DNA of 61,322 bases from Lentimicrobiaceae bacterium (GTDB lineage: Bacteria > Bacteroidota > Bacteroidia > Bacteroidales > JALOCA01), in contig JALOCA010000020.1 in the NCBI GenBank assembly GCA_023227965.1, forward strand, positions 1 through 61,322, written 5' to 3'. Of the stretch, positions 18,583 to 27,399 are shown in pieces; position 1 is the stretch's first letter, and the number at the start of each line of letters is the position of its first letter. The position numbers and the translations under genes were made by a program. Below the pieces are notes generated by a model that was not told the DNA's origin, made no database searches, and saw only the letters and a list, made by a program, of their open reading frames with translations.

Positions 18583-19728
18583 ATGATAATTGGTATAGAA
18601 GGACAACGACTCTTCCGGAAAAAGAAACATGGGATGGACATGGTGGCACTTGAGTTAATTAACCACCTCCAGCAAATTGACACAATTAATCAATATTTTA
18701 TTTTCGTGAAGCCCGGTGAGGATGATTCCTGCATAAAAGAAACTTCCAACTTTTCAATCATCCGCTTACAGGGAGGTCCATACCCTATTTGGGAGCAATA
18801 TGCCCTTCCTAAAGCTGCCCGAAAATATGGGTGCCAAATATTACACTGTACCAGCAATACAGCACCGGTTTTTACCTCCATCCCTTTAGTTACCACACTG
18901 CATGACATCATCTACCTCGAAAGTATTAGTATTTTTAAAAAATCTGGCACCTGGTACCAAAAGTTCGGGAATTTGTATCGTAAGTTCGTGGTTCCACAGG
19001 TTGTAAAAAAGAGCAACCGTATCATAACCGTTTCATTATTCGAGCAAAAGAGAATAGTTGATTTTTTTGGATTTAAAGATGACAAAAAACTTATCGCCGT
19101 TTACAACGGGGTGGGAAGCCATTTTAAAAGAGTAGAAAATCCGGAAATTCTTTCTGCTATAAAAATTAAATACCAATTACCGGATCAATTTTTTTTCCAC
19201 CTTGGTAATACCGACCCCAAAAAAAACACAAAAGGAGTTCTTAAAGCATACTCTGATTTTCTTAAAATAACAGGAGCGAAAATTTCTCTTGTAATGTTAG
19301 ATTTTGACACAGCAGAATTGCAAAAAATATTAAAAGAAATTAGAAACGAGACTCTTATAGAATCTATTCACCTTACAGGATATGTTGTAAACACCGATTT
19401 ACCTGCAATCTATTCACTTTGCAGCTTGTTTTTATACCCATCACTACGCGAAAGTTTTGGAATTCCCATACTTGAAGCAATGGCTTGCGGAACACCAGTT
19501 ATTACTTCTAATACATCCTCAATGCCGGAAATTGCCGGTAATGCAGCCCTTTTGGTTAACCCTTTTGATACGGAAGAAATAGTACAAGCAATGCTTAGTA
19601 TTTACCAAAACCCCTCTTTACAATTGGACTTAACTACAAAAGGATACCTACAAGCATCCCTTTTTTCATGGAAAGCCATGGCAGAACATGTGCTGCAAAT
19701 TTATGAAGACCTTTCACATTCAATTTAA
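18583..19728 (+). CDS. Family 4 glycosyltransferase
   Basis: The 381-residue protein has the GT-B architecture. In its C-terminal half FHLGNTDPKKNTKGVLKA and LYPSLRESFGIPILEAMACG form the phosphate/sugar-nucleotide site, with the E-x7-E motif within RESFGIPILEAMA. The N-terminal half has the acceptor-side motif THDIIYLE. This is a retaining GT4 transferase similar to mannosyltransferases of capsule and lipopolysaccharide clusters. It starts 12 bp after the asparagine-synthase-like gene. Confidence 0.9.
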   Translation: MIIGIEGQRLFRKKKHGMDMVALELINHLQQIDTINQYFIFVKPGEDDSCIKETSNFSIIRLQGGPYPIWEQYALPKAARKYGCQILHCTSNTAPVFTSIPLVTTLHDIIYLESISIFKKSGTWYQKFGNLYRKFVVPQVVKKSNRIITVSLFEQKRIVDFFGFKDDKKLIAVYNGVGSHFKRVENPEILSAIKIKYQLPDQFFFHLGNTDPKKNTKGVLKAYSDFLKITGAKISLVMLDFDTAELQKILKEIRNETLIESIHLTGYVVNTDLPAIYSLCSLFLYPSLRESFGIPILEAMACGTPVITSNTSSMPEIAGNAALLVNPFDTEEIVQAMLSIYQNPSLQLDLTTKGYLQASLFSWKAMAEHVLQIYEDLSHSI

Positions 19729-19739
19729 TCAGTGTAACA

Positions 19740-20954
19740 ATGTTAAAAGACAGAGATTTTGTAATTTTTGGACTTCAATCATGGGATGTTGAAATCGGCA
19801 GCACCTGTAAATATACAGCCCTCGAGATTTCAAAAAACAATCGGGTACTTTTTGTAAGCATTCCGTTACAACGTGGCGCGTGGCTAAAAGAAAGGCATAA
19901 ACCCGAAGTAAAAAAACGCCTCTCGGTTTTAAAAGGGTTAGTCCCTAATCTTGAGAAAGTAGGTGATAATATTTGGAATCTGTATCCCAAAACGGTTTTT
20001 GAATCCATCAATTGGATTAACAATCCTCGCATTTTTGATTTCTTTAATAAGCTAAACGAGAGGCGATTAGCAAAAGAAATCAAAAAAGCCATTGAACAGC
20101 TTGGATTTAAGGATATAATAATTTTAAATGATAACTCAATGTTAGTGGGCTATTATTTGAAAGAGCTTTTAAAACCACAATTTTATATCTATTTATTAAG
20201 AGATGCTGTTACACTGGTGCCGTACCATGCCAAACACGGGACACGGCTTGAACCCTTGCTTATTTCTAAAATTGATCTTGTTGTTACCAATTCTGATTAT
20301 TTCAGAAACTTTGCAGCCAGATACAATTCCCAATCCTATATGATCGGGCAGGGTTGCGACCTGACAATGTACTCTGATCCCGATGGAACAATGCCAGTGC
20401 CGGAAGAAACCATCCCCATAAAGCGCCCTGTTATTGGTTACACGGGAGTATTAACAACCATCCGACTCGATATTAATATATTAGTTTACATCGCAGAACA
20501 AAAACCTGAATGGACTTTACTATTAGTTGGACCGGAAGATGAAGATTTTCGAAAAAGCAAACTGCATCAGCTTCCTAATGTTATTTTTACCGGAAGGAAA
20601 GAGCCACGACAACTTCCCGCTTATATTAAATCATTTGATGTAGCCATTAACCCTCAACTGGTTAATCCTATTACGGATATTAACTACCCTTTAAAAATTG
20701 ACGAATATCTTGCCATGGGAAAGCCTGCCGTAGCTACAAAAACTACCTTTATGGCTTATTTTAGTGAATACTCTTACCTCCCATCATCTCCCGAAGAATA
20801 TATTATTGCGATTGAAAAAGCTATATCTGAAAACACCCCTGAACTCGAAAAAAGAAGAAAACAGTTTGCCGCCGGACACAGTTGGGAAAATTTTGTAAAT
20901 AAAATATATACACACGCTTATAATTGTATGATTCAAAAAGGGATATTTAAATAA
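19740..20954 (+). CDS. GT4-like glycosyltransferase, TuaH type (tandem paralogue A)
   Basis: The 404-residue GT-B protein starts DFVIFGLQSWDVEIGSTC, the N-terminal pattern of TuaH-like glycosyltransferases. The donor site lies in the C-terminal half: GYTGVLTTIRLDI, LVGPEDEDF, FTGRKEPRQLPAYI, and INYPLKIDEYLAMGKPAVAT. Its closest relative in the window is the next gene, which shares the whole plan. The pair probably adds two residues of the same repeat unit. The sugar is not predictable. Confidence 0.85.
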   Translation: MLKDRDFVIFGLQSWDVEIGSTCKYTALEISKNNRVLFVSIPLQRGAWLKERHKPEVKKRLSVLKGLVPNLEKVGDNIWNLYPKTVFESINWINNPRIFDFFNKLNERRLAKEIKKAIEQLGFKDIIILNDNSMLVGYYLKELLKPQFYIYLLRDAVTLVPYHAKHGTRLEPLLISKIDLVVTNSDYFRNFAARYNSQSYMIGQGCDLTMYSDPDGTMPVPEETIPIKRPVIGYTGVLTTIRLDINILVYIAEQKPEWTLLLVGPEDEDFRKSKLHQLPNVIFTGRKEPRQLPAYIKSFDVAINPQLVNPITDINYPLKIDEYLAMGKPAVATKTTFMAYFSEYSYLPSSPEEYIIAIEKAISENTPELEKRRKQFAAGHSWENFVNKIYTHAYNCMIQKGIFK

Positions 20955-20967
20955 TACCATTACTAAT

Positions 20968-22155
20968 ATGAACATTGTGGTAACAGGGTTGCAAAGTTGG
21001 GACAGCGATATCGGTAGTAACTGTATTGATATCAGCCGGGAATTGGCAAAAAACCATAATGTATTGTACGTAAACTACCCATTGGACAGAATGACGGTAT
21101 ATAGAAATTCACGCCATCCCAAAATAAAGCAACGGATGGCTGTTTTAAAAAGTAAAGCTCCTGACCTTGTTAAGGTAGAAGAAAATTTATGGGTTTTTAC
21201 CCCTCCTATTCTGTTAGAATCCATAAGCAGAATTGCCATTCCCTTTCTTTTCGATTTTATCAATACACACAACAATGTTAAATACGCCAATGCTATAAAA
21301 ACTGCGATAGATAAACTTAATTTTAATGATTTTATTCTTTTAAATGATAATGATATTTACAGAACTTTGCATTTTAAAAAATTACTTAATCCTCGTTTAT
21401 ATATTTATTATTTAAGAGATTATATGATTGAAACCGCTTATTATAAATACCATGGACAACGTATTGAACACATATTGATTAAAAATGCCGACGCAATATT
21501 TACAAATTCATTATTCCTTGAAAAATATGCACAAACAATAAATAATGTATGTTTTTTTACAGGACAGGGTTGTGATACCCATTTATACGACCCAGAATCT
21601 ATTACATCTGTTCCCGAAGATATTATACAAATTCCATACCCTATCATTGGATACACAGGAGCTTTGCGGACATTGCGTCTCGACATTCCTCTGCTCGAAA
21701 CAATTGCCTCTAAAAGACCCAATTGGAGTTTTGTATTTATTGGTACTGAAGATGAATCATTCAGCAAAAGTGCACTCCATTTTATGCCCAATGTGCATTT
21801 TTTAGGAAGCCGGGATGCACATTTACTCCCCACTTATGTTTCTTCTTTTGATGTAGCTATTAATCCTCAGATAGTTAACAAAACAACCCTTGGAAATTAT
21901 CCGCGAAAAATTGACGAATACCTCTCCATGGGAAAACCAGTCGTAGCTACCCGTACCGAAGCAATGGAAATGTTTTCGGATTATGTTTTTCTTGCCGATA
22001 ATTGCGAAACATTCATACAAGGGATTGATTACGCATTACAACACAATACTCCTGCGCAAATACAAGCAAGAAAAGAATATGCCCAAACGCATACCTGGGA
22101 GAAAGTGGTAAAAACAATGATACAGATTATACAAAACAATTTCAAAATTTATTAA
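20968..22155 (+). CDS. GT4-like glycosyltransferase, TuaH type (tandem paralogue B)
   Basis: The 395-residue protein is the tandem paralogue of the preceding gene, starting 13 bp after it. Both contain an N-terminal GLQSWD-x-[ED]-IGS block, a KQR/KKR-MAVLK-type segment, GQGCD, GYTG[VA]L, LPxY[IV]xSFDVAINPQ[LI]V and KIDEYL[AS]MGKPVVAT-like blocks. The longest shared stretch is in the donor-binding half. The N-terminal acceptor half is more diverged, fitting different acceptors. Confidence 0.85.
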   Translation: MNIVVTGLQSWDSDIGSNCIDISRELAKNHNVLYVNYPLDRMTVYRNSRHPKIKQRMAVLKSKAPDLVKVEENLWVFTPPILLESISRIAIPFLFDFINTHNNVKYANAIKTAIDKLNFNDFILLNDNDIYRTLHFKKLLNPRLYIYYLRDYMIETAYYKYHGQRIEHILIKNADAIFTNSLFLEKYAQTINNVCFFTGQGCDTHLYDPESITSVPEDIIQIPYPIIGYTGALRTLRLDIPLLETIASKRPNWSFVFIGTEDESFSKSALHFMPNVHFLGSRDAHLLPTYVSSFDVAINPQIVNKTTLGNYPRKIDEYLSMGKPVVATRTEAMEMFSDYVFLADNCETFIQGIDYALQHNTPAQIQARKEYAQTHTWEKVVKTMIQIIQNNFKIY

Positions 22156-22163
22156 ACTATATT

Positions 22164-22784
22164 ATGACTATAAGTAGCTTTATCAAATCAAACCCATTAT
22201 TAAAAAAAGTGATCTACCGCATGCTGACACCCAGGTACCAATCCAGACCCAGGCTCTGGGTAAAATGGTTTGTCAACCCGTTTTTTCATAAAAAAGGTCG
22301 TGGAGCAGTCATTCGCAATCATACAAGAATTGATGTAATGCCTTGGAGCCAATTTATCATAGGAAAACATACAACAATAGAAGATTTTTGCACTGTTAAT
22401 AATTTGGTGGGAGATGTAATTATCGGCGAATACACACGTATTGGAATGGCTAATGTAATAATTGGGCCTATACGCATTGGAAACAATGTAATTTTCGCTC
22501 AAAATATTGTTCTTTCAGGTTTAAATCACGGATATGAGGACATAACCATTCCTCCAACTTATCAGGAAATAATTAAAAAAGAAATAATTATAGAAGATGA
22601 TGTTTGGATAGGTGCAAACAGCGTAGTAGTTGCAGGAGTAACCATTGGGAGGCATGCTGTGATTGCCGCAGGAAGCATAGTTACCCATAATGTACCTCCC
22701 TTTACAGTAGTTGCCGGGAATCCAGCAAAGACGATAAAACAATATAATGCCAATACCAAAAAATGGGAAAAATTAAAAAAATAA
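22164..22784 (+). CDS. Left-handed beta-helix acyltransferase (WcaF-like)
   Basis: The 206-residue protein is built from hexapeptide repeats (IGKHTTIEDFCTVNN, IGEYTRIGMANVIIGPIRIG, IIIEDDVWIGANSVV) and ends in AAGSIVTHNVPPFTVVAGNP, the classical C-terminal coil of the CoA-dependent acetyltransferase family. A candidate catalytic His lies in GLNHGYED. It likely O-acetylates a sugar of the polysaccharide. It follows the TuaH pair by 8 bp and is followed by the structured leader element. Confidence 0.88.
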   Translation: MTISSFIKSNPLLKKVIYRMLTPRYQSRPRLWVKWFVNPFFHKKGRGAVIRNHTRIDVMPWSQFIIGKHTTIEDFCTVNNLVGDVIIGEYTRIGMANVIIGPIRIGNNVIFAQNIVLSGLNHGYEDITIPPTYQEIIKKEIIIEDDVWIGANSVVVAGVTIGRHAVIAAGSIVTHNVPPFTVVAGNPAKTIKQYNANTKKWEKLKK

Positions 22785-22799
22785 TATATATACAATAAA

Positions 22800-22906
22800 A
22801 TATCCATAAGGATAATGCTCATACAAACCGAAGATGATATTTTGTGGATATCTTCCGAGTTATCGAGGCAGGCTATGTGACCAATAAATTAAAAAATTAA
22901 TAACGC
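22800..22906 (+). repeat. Dispersed hairpin leader element, copy 1
   Basis: A stem formed by 22800-22809 (ATATCCATAA) and 22842-22851 (9 of 10 complementary) encloses ATACAAACCGAAGATGATAT-like sequence. About 30 nt later GACCAATAAATTAAAAAATT runs up to the ATG at 22907. Almost the same arrangement occurs at 52932-53018 before an unrelated gene. It could be a regulatory RNA leader, a translational enhancer or a small mobile palindrome. Confidence 0.65.
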
Positions 22907-23677
22907 ATGAATAAAATAATTATACTTTTTAGATATTTAAAGGATTTTATTAAATATTATGAATTTATTTTCGTTTTCACTTCTATAAAATATCAACTAT
23001 TCAAAAAAACGTCAAAGCACAACAGATTATATAAGAGCAGTTTAGGATTATTTATTTCCAGAAAAAATTCCATTGATTTTCAATTTGCCAATTATGCATA
23101 TGAATGGAATGTTAAAAAATTTATATTAGATAATTATAAAGAGTACACTACTTTTATAGATATTGGTTCGCACATTGGAACTTATTGTTTTTTATTAGCC
23201 CCAAAGGGATTACGGTGTTATGCTTTTGAACCGACAAAAGAAAATTTCAGAGCTTTACATATCAATATATTACTCAATAAGCTTGAAAACCAAATTACAG
23301 CATTTAACATTGGTTTGGGTTCAGAAAATACTGATGAAGATTTTATTTTTGAAGAAATAAATACCGGTGCATCTCATAGGGCAAACCATGAAAACGGTAA
23401 AAATCATGAAACTGTTATAATTCGCACATTCGATTCAATTTATGCCAATTTTAATATTGATGTTAACGAAAAAATATTGATAAAAATTGATGTAGAGGGA
23501 ATGGAAGCAGAAGTTATAAAAGGTGCGACCCAATTTTTGTCAAAATATCCCAACCTGCTCATCGTGATGGAAAGTATCCATTCCGGTGAAAACAATCTTA
23601 AAAATAAATTATTAGAAATTGGTGATTATGAATTTTTTAAAGTAGATAGTTTTAATATGGCAGCTAAAAAACATTAA
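22907..23677 (+). CDS. FkbM-family methyltransferase
   Basis: The 256-residue protein has the FkbM signature: FIDIGSHIGTYCFLLAP (S-adenosylmethionine site), CYAFEPTKENF (acidic loop) and KIDVEGMEAEVIKGA. This family O-methylates hydroxyl groups of sugars and natural products. It is the first gene after the hairpin leader (22800-22906), so it may be translated or transcribed under separate control from the genes upstream. Its base composition is lower in GC than the transferases around it. Confidence 0.88.
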   Translation: MNKIIILFRYLKDFIKYYEFIFVFTSIKYQLFKKTSKHNRLYKSSLGLFISRKNSIDFQFANYAYEWNVKKFILDNYKEYTTFIDIGSHIGTYCFLLAPKGLRCYAFEPTKENFRALHINILLNKLENQITAFNIGLGSENTDEDFIFEEINTGASHRANHENGKNHETVIIRTFDSIYANFNIDVNEKILIKIDVEGMEAEVIKGATQFLSKYPNLLIVMESIHSGENNLKNKLLEIGDYEFFKVDSFNMAAKKH

Positions 23678-23688
23678 TAATTTATATT

Positions 23689-24879
23689 ATGCTGGTTTTA
23701 AAAATAACCTTCTGGATTCTTGCATTTATTGTATTTTATTCATATCTTGGATATGGAATGCTATTATTTGTATTAGTAAAACTCAAAAAAATCATCAGTA
23801 CAAATACAAATAACAAATATGATGATTCTTACGAGCCGGAAGTTACCTTGTTTGTTGCTGCCTATAACGAAAAGGATTATGTGGCACGTAAAGTTCAGAA
23901 TATTTACGAACTGAATTATCCTAAGGAAAAGGTAAAACAAATTTGGGTTACCGACGGTAGTAATGACGGCACACCTGAGTTACTTGCTCAATATCCAAAT
24001 ATTAAAGTATATCACCAACCTGAGCGCGCAGGAAAAATTGCAGCAATGAACAGAGGTATTTCATTTGTAGATACACCCATTGTGATTTTTTCCGATGGAA
24101 ATACCCTGCTTGGTAAAGATTCTGTCAGAGAAATTGTACGCCTTTTTAGCAATCCTAAAACAGGTTGTGTTTCCGGCGAAAAAAGAATTTTCAGCAATAC
24201 AAAGGACACCGCAGCTACCGCTGGTGAAGGCATTTACTGGAAATATGAATCAAAATTAAAAAAATGGGATGCCGAATTGTATTCAGCAGTGGGAGCTGCC
24301 GGGGAACTATTTGCCATTCGCACGAATCTTTACACTAAAGTAGAACACGATACGCTTCTCGACGATTTTATCATTTCCATGCGAATCGCCAAACAAGGAT
24401 ATGTTATACAGTACAACCCAAATGCTTATGCCATTGAGTCATCTTCCGCCAATGTTAAAGAAGAAATGAAAAGAAAAATTAGAATTTCTGCCGGAGGCAT
24501 ACAATCTACATTGCGGCTCAAAGAGCTGATGAACCCGTTTCGATATGGGTTGCTTGCATTTCAGTTTGTCTCCCACAGGGTTTTACGCTGGACCATTGCA
24601 GCATTTTCTTTACCTATTCTGTTTTTGCTTAATTTCATCTTTGCAGTTTGGGAAGGCTTCTTTTCATTACACCTTTACTCTGTTTTATTGTATTTACAAC
24701 TCTTATTTTATGCGCTTGCTCTTTGTGGCTGGTATTTAGAAAATCATAAAATTAAAATTAAAATACTATTCATTCCATACTATTTTTTTATAATGAATTT
24801 ATGTGTTTTTCTTGGACTTGATAGATATATAAAAGGTAAACAAAGCGTTAATTGGGAAAAAGCTAAGCGTGCAGACTAA
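23689..24879 (+). CDS. Membrane-bound family 2 glycosyltransferase
   Basis: The 396-residue protein has an N-terminal membrane helix, a GT-A domain (VTLFVAAYNEKDY, VTDGSNDGTPELL, IFSDGNTLL) and C-terminal membrane helices (~285-375). The conserved acceptor region (DDFIISMRIAKQGY, then KRKIRISAGG) corresponds to the ED and Q/R-xxRW positions, with KRKIRIS replacing QRxRW. It resembles WcaA/IcaA-like enzymes. It starts 12 bp after the methyltransferase gene, consistent with one operon. Confidence 0.87.
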   Translation: MLVLKITFWILAFIVFYSYLGYGMLLFVLVKLKKIISTNTNNKYDDSYEPEVTLFVAAYNEKDYVARKVQNIYELNYPKEKVKQIWVTDGSNDGTPELLAQYPNIKVYHQPERAGKIAAMNRGISFVDTPIVIFSDGNTLLGKDSVREIVRLFSNPKTGCVSGEKRIFSNTKDTAATAGEGIYWKYESKLKKWDAELYSAVGAAGELFAIRTNLYTKVEHDTLLDDFIISMRIAKQGYVIQYNPNAYAIESSSANVKEEMKRKIRISAGGIQSTLRLKELMNPFRYGLLAFQFVSHRVLRWTIAAFSLPILFLLNFIFAVWEGFFSLHLYSVLLYLQLLFYALALCGWYLENHKIKIKILFIPYYFFIMNLCVFLGLDRYIKGKQSVNWEKAKRAD

Positions 24880-24890
24880 TACTTACAGAT

Positions 24891-26561
24891 ATGAAGCATA
24901 AAATATACTTAATTGTAATATTATTTTTTATACCAACTATCATATCTTTTGCACAATGTAAAGGTTGTAAATATTTTGTTCATCCCGATTCAGTAGCCAT
25001 TGTAAGCATAGAAGGCGATTTGATGCCCAACCTTTTACCCGGCGATACAATTTGCCTGAACCCAGGAAAATATTTTCAACTGTATATTCATAAAATCAAA
25101 GGTTCCGCAGAAAAGCCCATAATTATAAAAAACTATAATGGGGAAGTGATAATTGAAAACAACAGTAATTTTGGAATTACTTTCAGCGATTGTGCTTACA
25201 TTAAATTTACAGGTTCGGGAAAATCTGATTTATATTATGGATTTAAAATTACCAATGTTCAGCAAGGAAGCGGGTTATCCATTAACTACCTTAGTTCTGA
25301 TATTGAAGTGGAACGAGTTGAAATCAGCAACATAGCCTTTTCCGGTATTGTTGTAAAAACCGACCCTGATTGTTCCTTCACCTCACTAAGAGATAAATTT
25401 ACATTGTACAATACTTTTATCCACGATAATTACATTCACGATACGGGAAATGAAGGCATGTATATCGGAAGTTCTTTTTACAGAGGATATACTTTGCATT
25501 GTAATGGAATAGATACTACCGTATTGCCTCATATTCTTTCGGGTGTAAAAATTTACAATAACCGGATTGAACGCACTGGCTGGGACGCCATCCAGGTGGG
25601 ATCAGCCTCCGCAAACTGCAAAATCTACAATAATTACGTATCAAACGACAGCTATGCCGGGTACCCGGATCAAATGAGCGGAATTTTAATTGGTGGAGGA
25701 AGTAAATGCGATTGTTATAATAATATAATAGTAAATGGTAAAGGCGATGGAATTGAAGTTTTGGGGTTGGGAGACTTTAAAATATTCAATAATCTCATAA
25801 TAAACGCAGGGCGTTCGTATTACCCCAACAATCCACCAACAGAACATCCTAAACACGGAATTTTTTGCAAGGATATAGTTACCACACAGGGAAAAGGCTA
25901 CGGATTTTTCAATAATACCATTGTAAACCCCAAGACACACGGAATTTTATTCAAAAATGCAGTGAGTAGTGGAAATAAAATGTACAATAACATAGTTGTC
26001 AATCCTGGAGCTTTAGCGTTCAAAGTCAATTCTGCATACATTAAATTAGATGTTCCTAACGGAATGGTTGATACATCTCACAATTTTTTTTCGCCTTCAT
26101 CCTATTCATTTTGCTTTGATGACACACTTACAAACAATTACGACCTGCAAATTGCATCACCACTTATTAATAAAGGACTTAACATAACCAACGAAGGTGT
26201 AACTTTTGATTTATTAAACCGGCAGCGGCCATTTGGAACGGCTTTCGATGCCGGAGCATATGAATGTTGGAAAAACGGAGCTGGCACCTTAGAACAGATA
26301 GGGAACGGCATTGTAAAAATGTTTCCCAACCCAGCAAGCGATTATTTATTTGTCAGCTACACTATTACTACAACTATCCCAATACGAATATATATTGTGG
26401 ACACATTTGGAAAGGTTGTACGGGAAATAACACATAAAAAACCGCTCAATGGAAGCTATCAGGATGTATTTTCTTTACGAAATTTACCTTGCGGAACCTA
26501 TTTTTTAGTACTTTCGACTTCGAAAGAAATCATTTCCAGAAAAACTATAGTTAAAAACTAA
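24891..26561 (+). CDS. Secreted right-handed beta-helix protein with T9SS sorting domain
   Basis: The 556-residue protein begins with a signal peptide (to ~22, ISFAQ). It contains repeated short N-rich strands of a right-handed parallel beta-helix (IHDNYIHDTGNEGMYI, GVKIYNNRIERTGWDAIQVG, GDGIEVLGLGDFKIFNN), the fold of polysaccharide lyases and epimerases. It ends in a T9SS type A sorting domain (MFPNPASDYLFV to KTIVKN). It should therefore be exported across the outer membrane by the Por system. Its place in the block suggests it binds, trims or epimerises the exported polysaccharide; no catalytic residues can be named from sequence. Confidence 0.85.
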   Translation: MKHKIYLIVILFFIPTIISFAQCKGCKYFVHPDSVAIVSIEGDLMPNLLPGDTICLNPGKYFQLYIHKIKGSAEKPIIIKNYNGEVIIENNSNFGITFSDCAYIKFTGSGKSDLYYGFKITNVQQGSGLSINYLSSDIEVERVEISNIAFSGIVVKTDPDCSFTSLRDKFTLYNTFIHDNYIHDTGNEGMYIGSSFYRGYTLHCNGIDTTVLPHILSGVKIYNNRIERTGWDAIQVGSASANCKIYNNYVSNDSYAGYPDQMSGILIGGGSKCDCYNNIIVNGKGDGIEVLGLGDFKIFNNLIINAGRSYYPNNPPTEHPKHGIFCKDIVTTQGKGYGFFNNTIVNPKTHGILFKNAVSSGNKMYNNIVVNPGALAFKVNSAYIKLDVPNGMVDTSHNFFSPSSYSFCFDDTLTNNYDLQIASPLINKGLNITNEGVTFDLLNRQRPFGTAFDAGAYECWKNGAGTLEQIGNGIVKMFPNPASDYLFVSYTITTTIPIRIYIVDTFGKVVREITHKKPLNGSYQDVFSLRNLPCGTYFLVLSTSKEIISRKTIVKN

Positions 26562-26573
26562 ACTTAACTGATT

Positions 26574-27386
26574 ATGAAAAATTTATTAAAAAAAATTATT
26601 CCTTATATATTGGGTGTAAAAATAAGAGGTCTTTACCAAAAAATATTAAAGTTTTATTATTCAGGAGACACGCTTTATTGCCCCTTTTGCCAAAATTCTT
26701 TTCGCAAACTGTTACCCGGAGGTTTCAATCTTCCGGTGATAAATGAAAAAAAAATAATCGGTGCAGGATACAGGGAAAATAATATTTGTCCGCGTTGCTA
26801 TTCTACCGATCGCGACAGGTTGATTTATCTTTATTTAAAAGAAAAAACCAATATTTTCACTCAAAATATCAAACTATTACACATTGCTCCCGAAGGTAGT
26901 ATAAAATCACTCATCCAGCAATATCCCAATATTACTTACAGTCAGGGTGATAAATTTGAAAACGGGTATCGTGGTTATTACTATGACAGAAAGGTAAACC
27001 AGATGGACATTACCCAAATTCCTTTTCCTGACGACACTTTTGATGTAATTATTTGCAACCATGTTTTGGAGCACATTGAAAACGATAAAAAAGCGATGGA
27101 GGAGCTATACAGAGTATTGAAACCCAACGGATGGGCAATCATACAGGTACCTATTTCCCAAACCCTCGCAAATACGTTTGAAGCCGAAGCCAATTCACCG
27201 GAAGAAAGAGAACGGTTATTCGGACAATTTGACCATGTAAGAATTTACGGACAGGATTATCCAAGTTTACTTGAAAATGTAGGGTTTGCTGTTAGTATAC
27301 ATAATCCCGTTCGCGACGGATGGAACATTAACCACGACTACTATGCCATAAATACATTGGAAAATATTTATGTAGCATATAAATAA
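26574..27386 (+). CDS. Class I methyltransferase with N-terminal zinc-ribbon-like region
   Basis: The 270-residue protein starts with a basic region and two CxxC pairs (CPFC near residue 37 and CPRC near residue 70), a likely zinc ribbon. A class I S-adenosylmethionine-binding domain follows: LLHIAPEGS, SQGDKFENG, FDVIICNHVLEHIENDKKAM and YRVLKPNGWAIIQVP. The VLEHI and post-motif Pro are typical of small-molecule or sugar methyltransferases in surface polysaccharide clusters. It starts 12 bp after the beta-helix gene. Substrate unknown. Confidence 0.84.
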   Translation: MKNLLKKIIPYILGVKIRGLYQKILKFYYSGDTLYCPFCQNSFRKLLPGGFNLPVINEKKIIGAGYRENNICPRCYSTDRDRLIYLYLKEKTNIFTQNIKLLHIAPEGSIKSLIQQYPNITYSQGDKFENGYRGYYYDRKVNQMDITQIPFPDDTFDVIICNHVLEHIENDKKAMEELYRVLKPNGWAIIQVPISQTLANTFEAEANSPEERERLFGQFDHVRIYGQDYPSLLENVGFAVSIHNPVRDGWNINHDYYAINTLENIYVAYK

Positions 27387-27399
27387 AAAAACATTTTTT

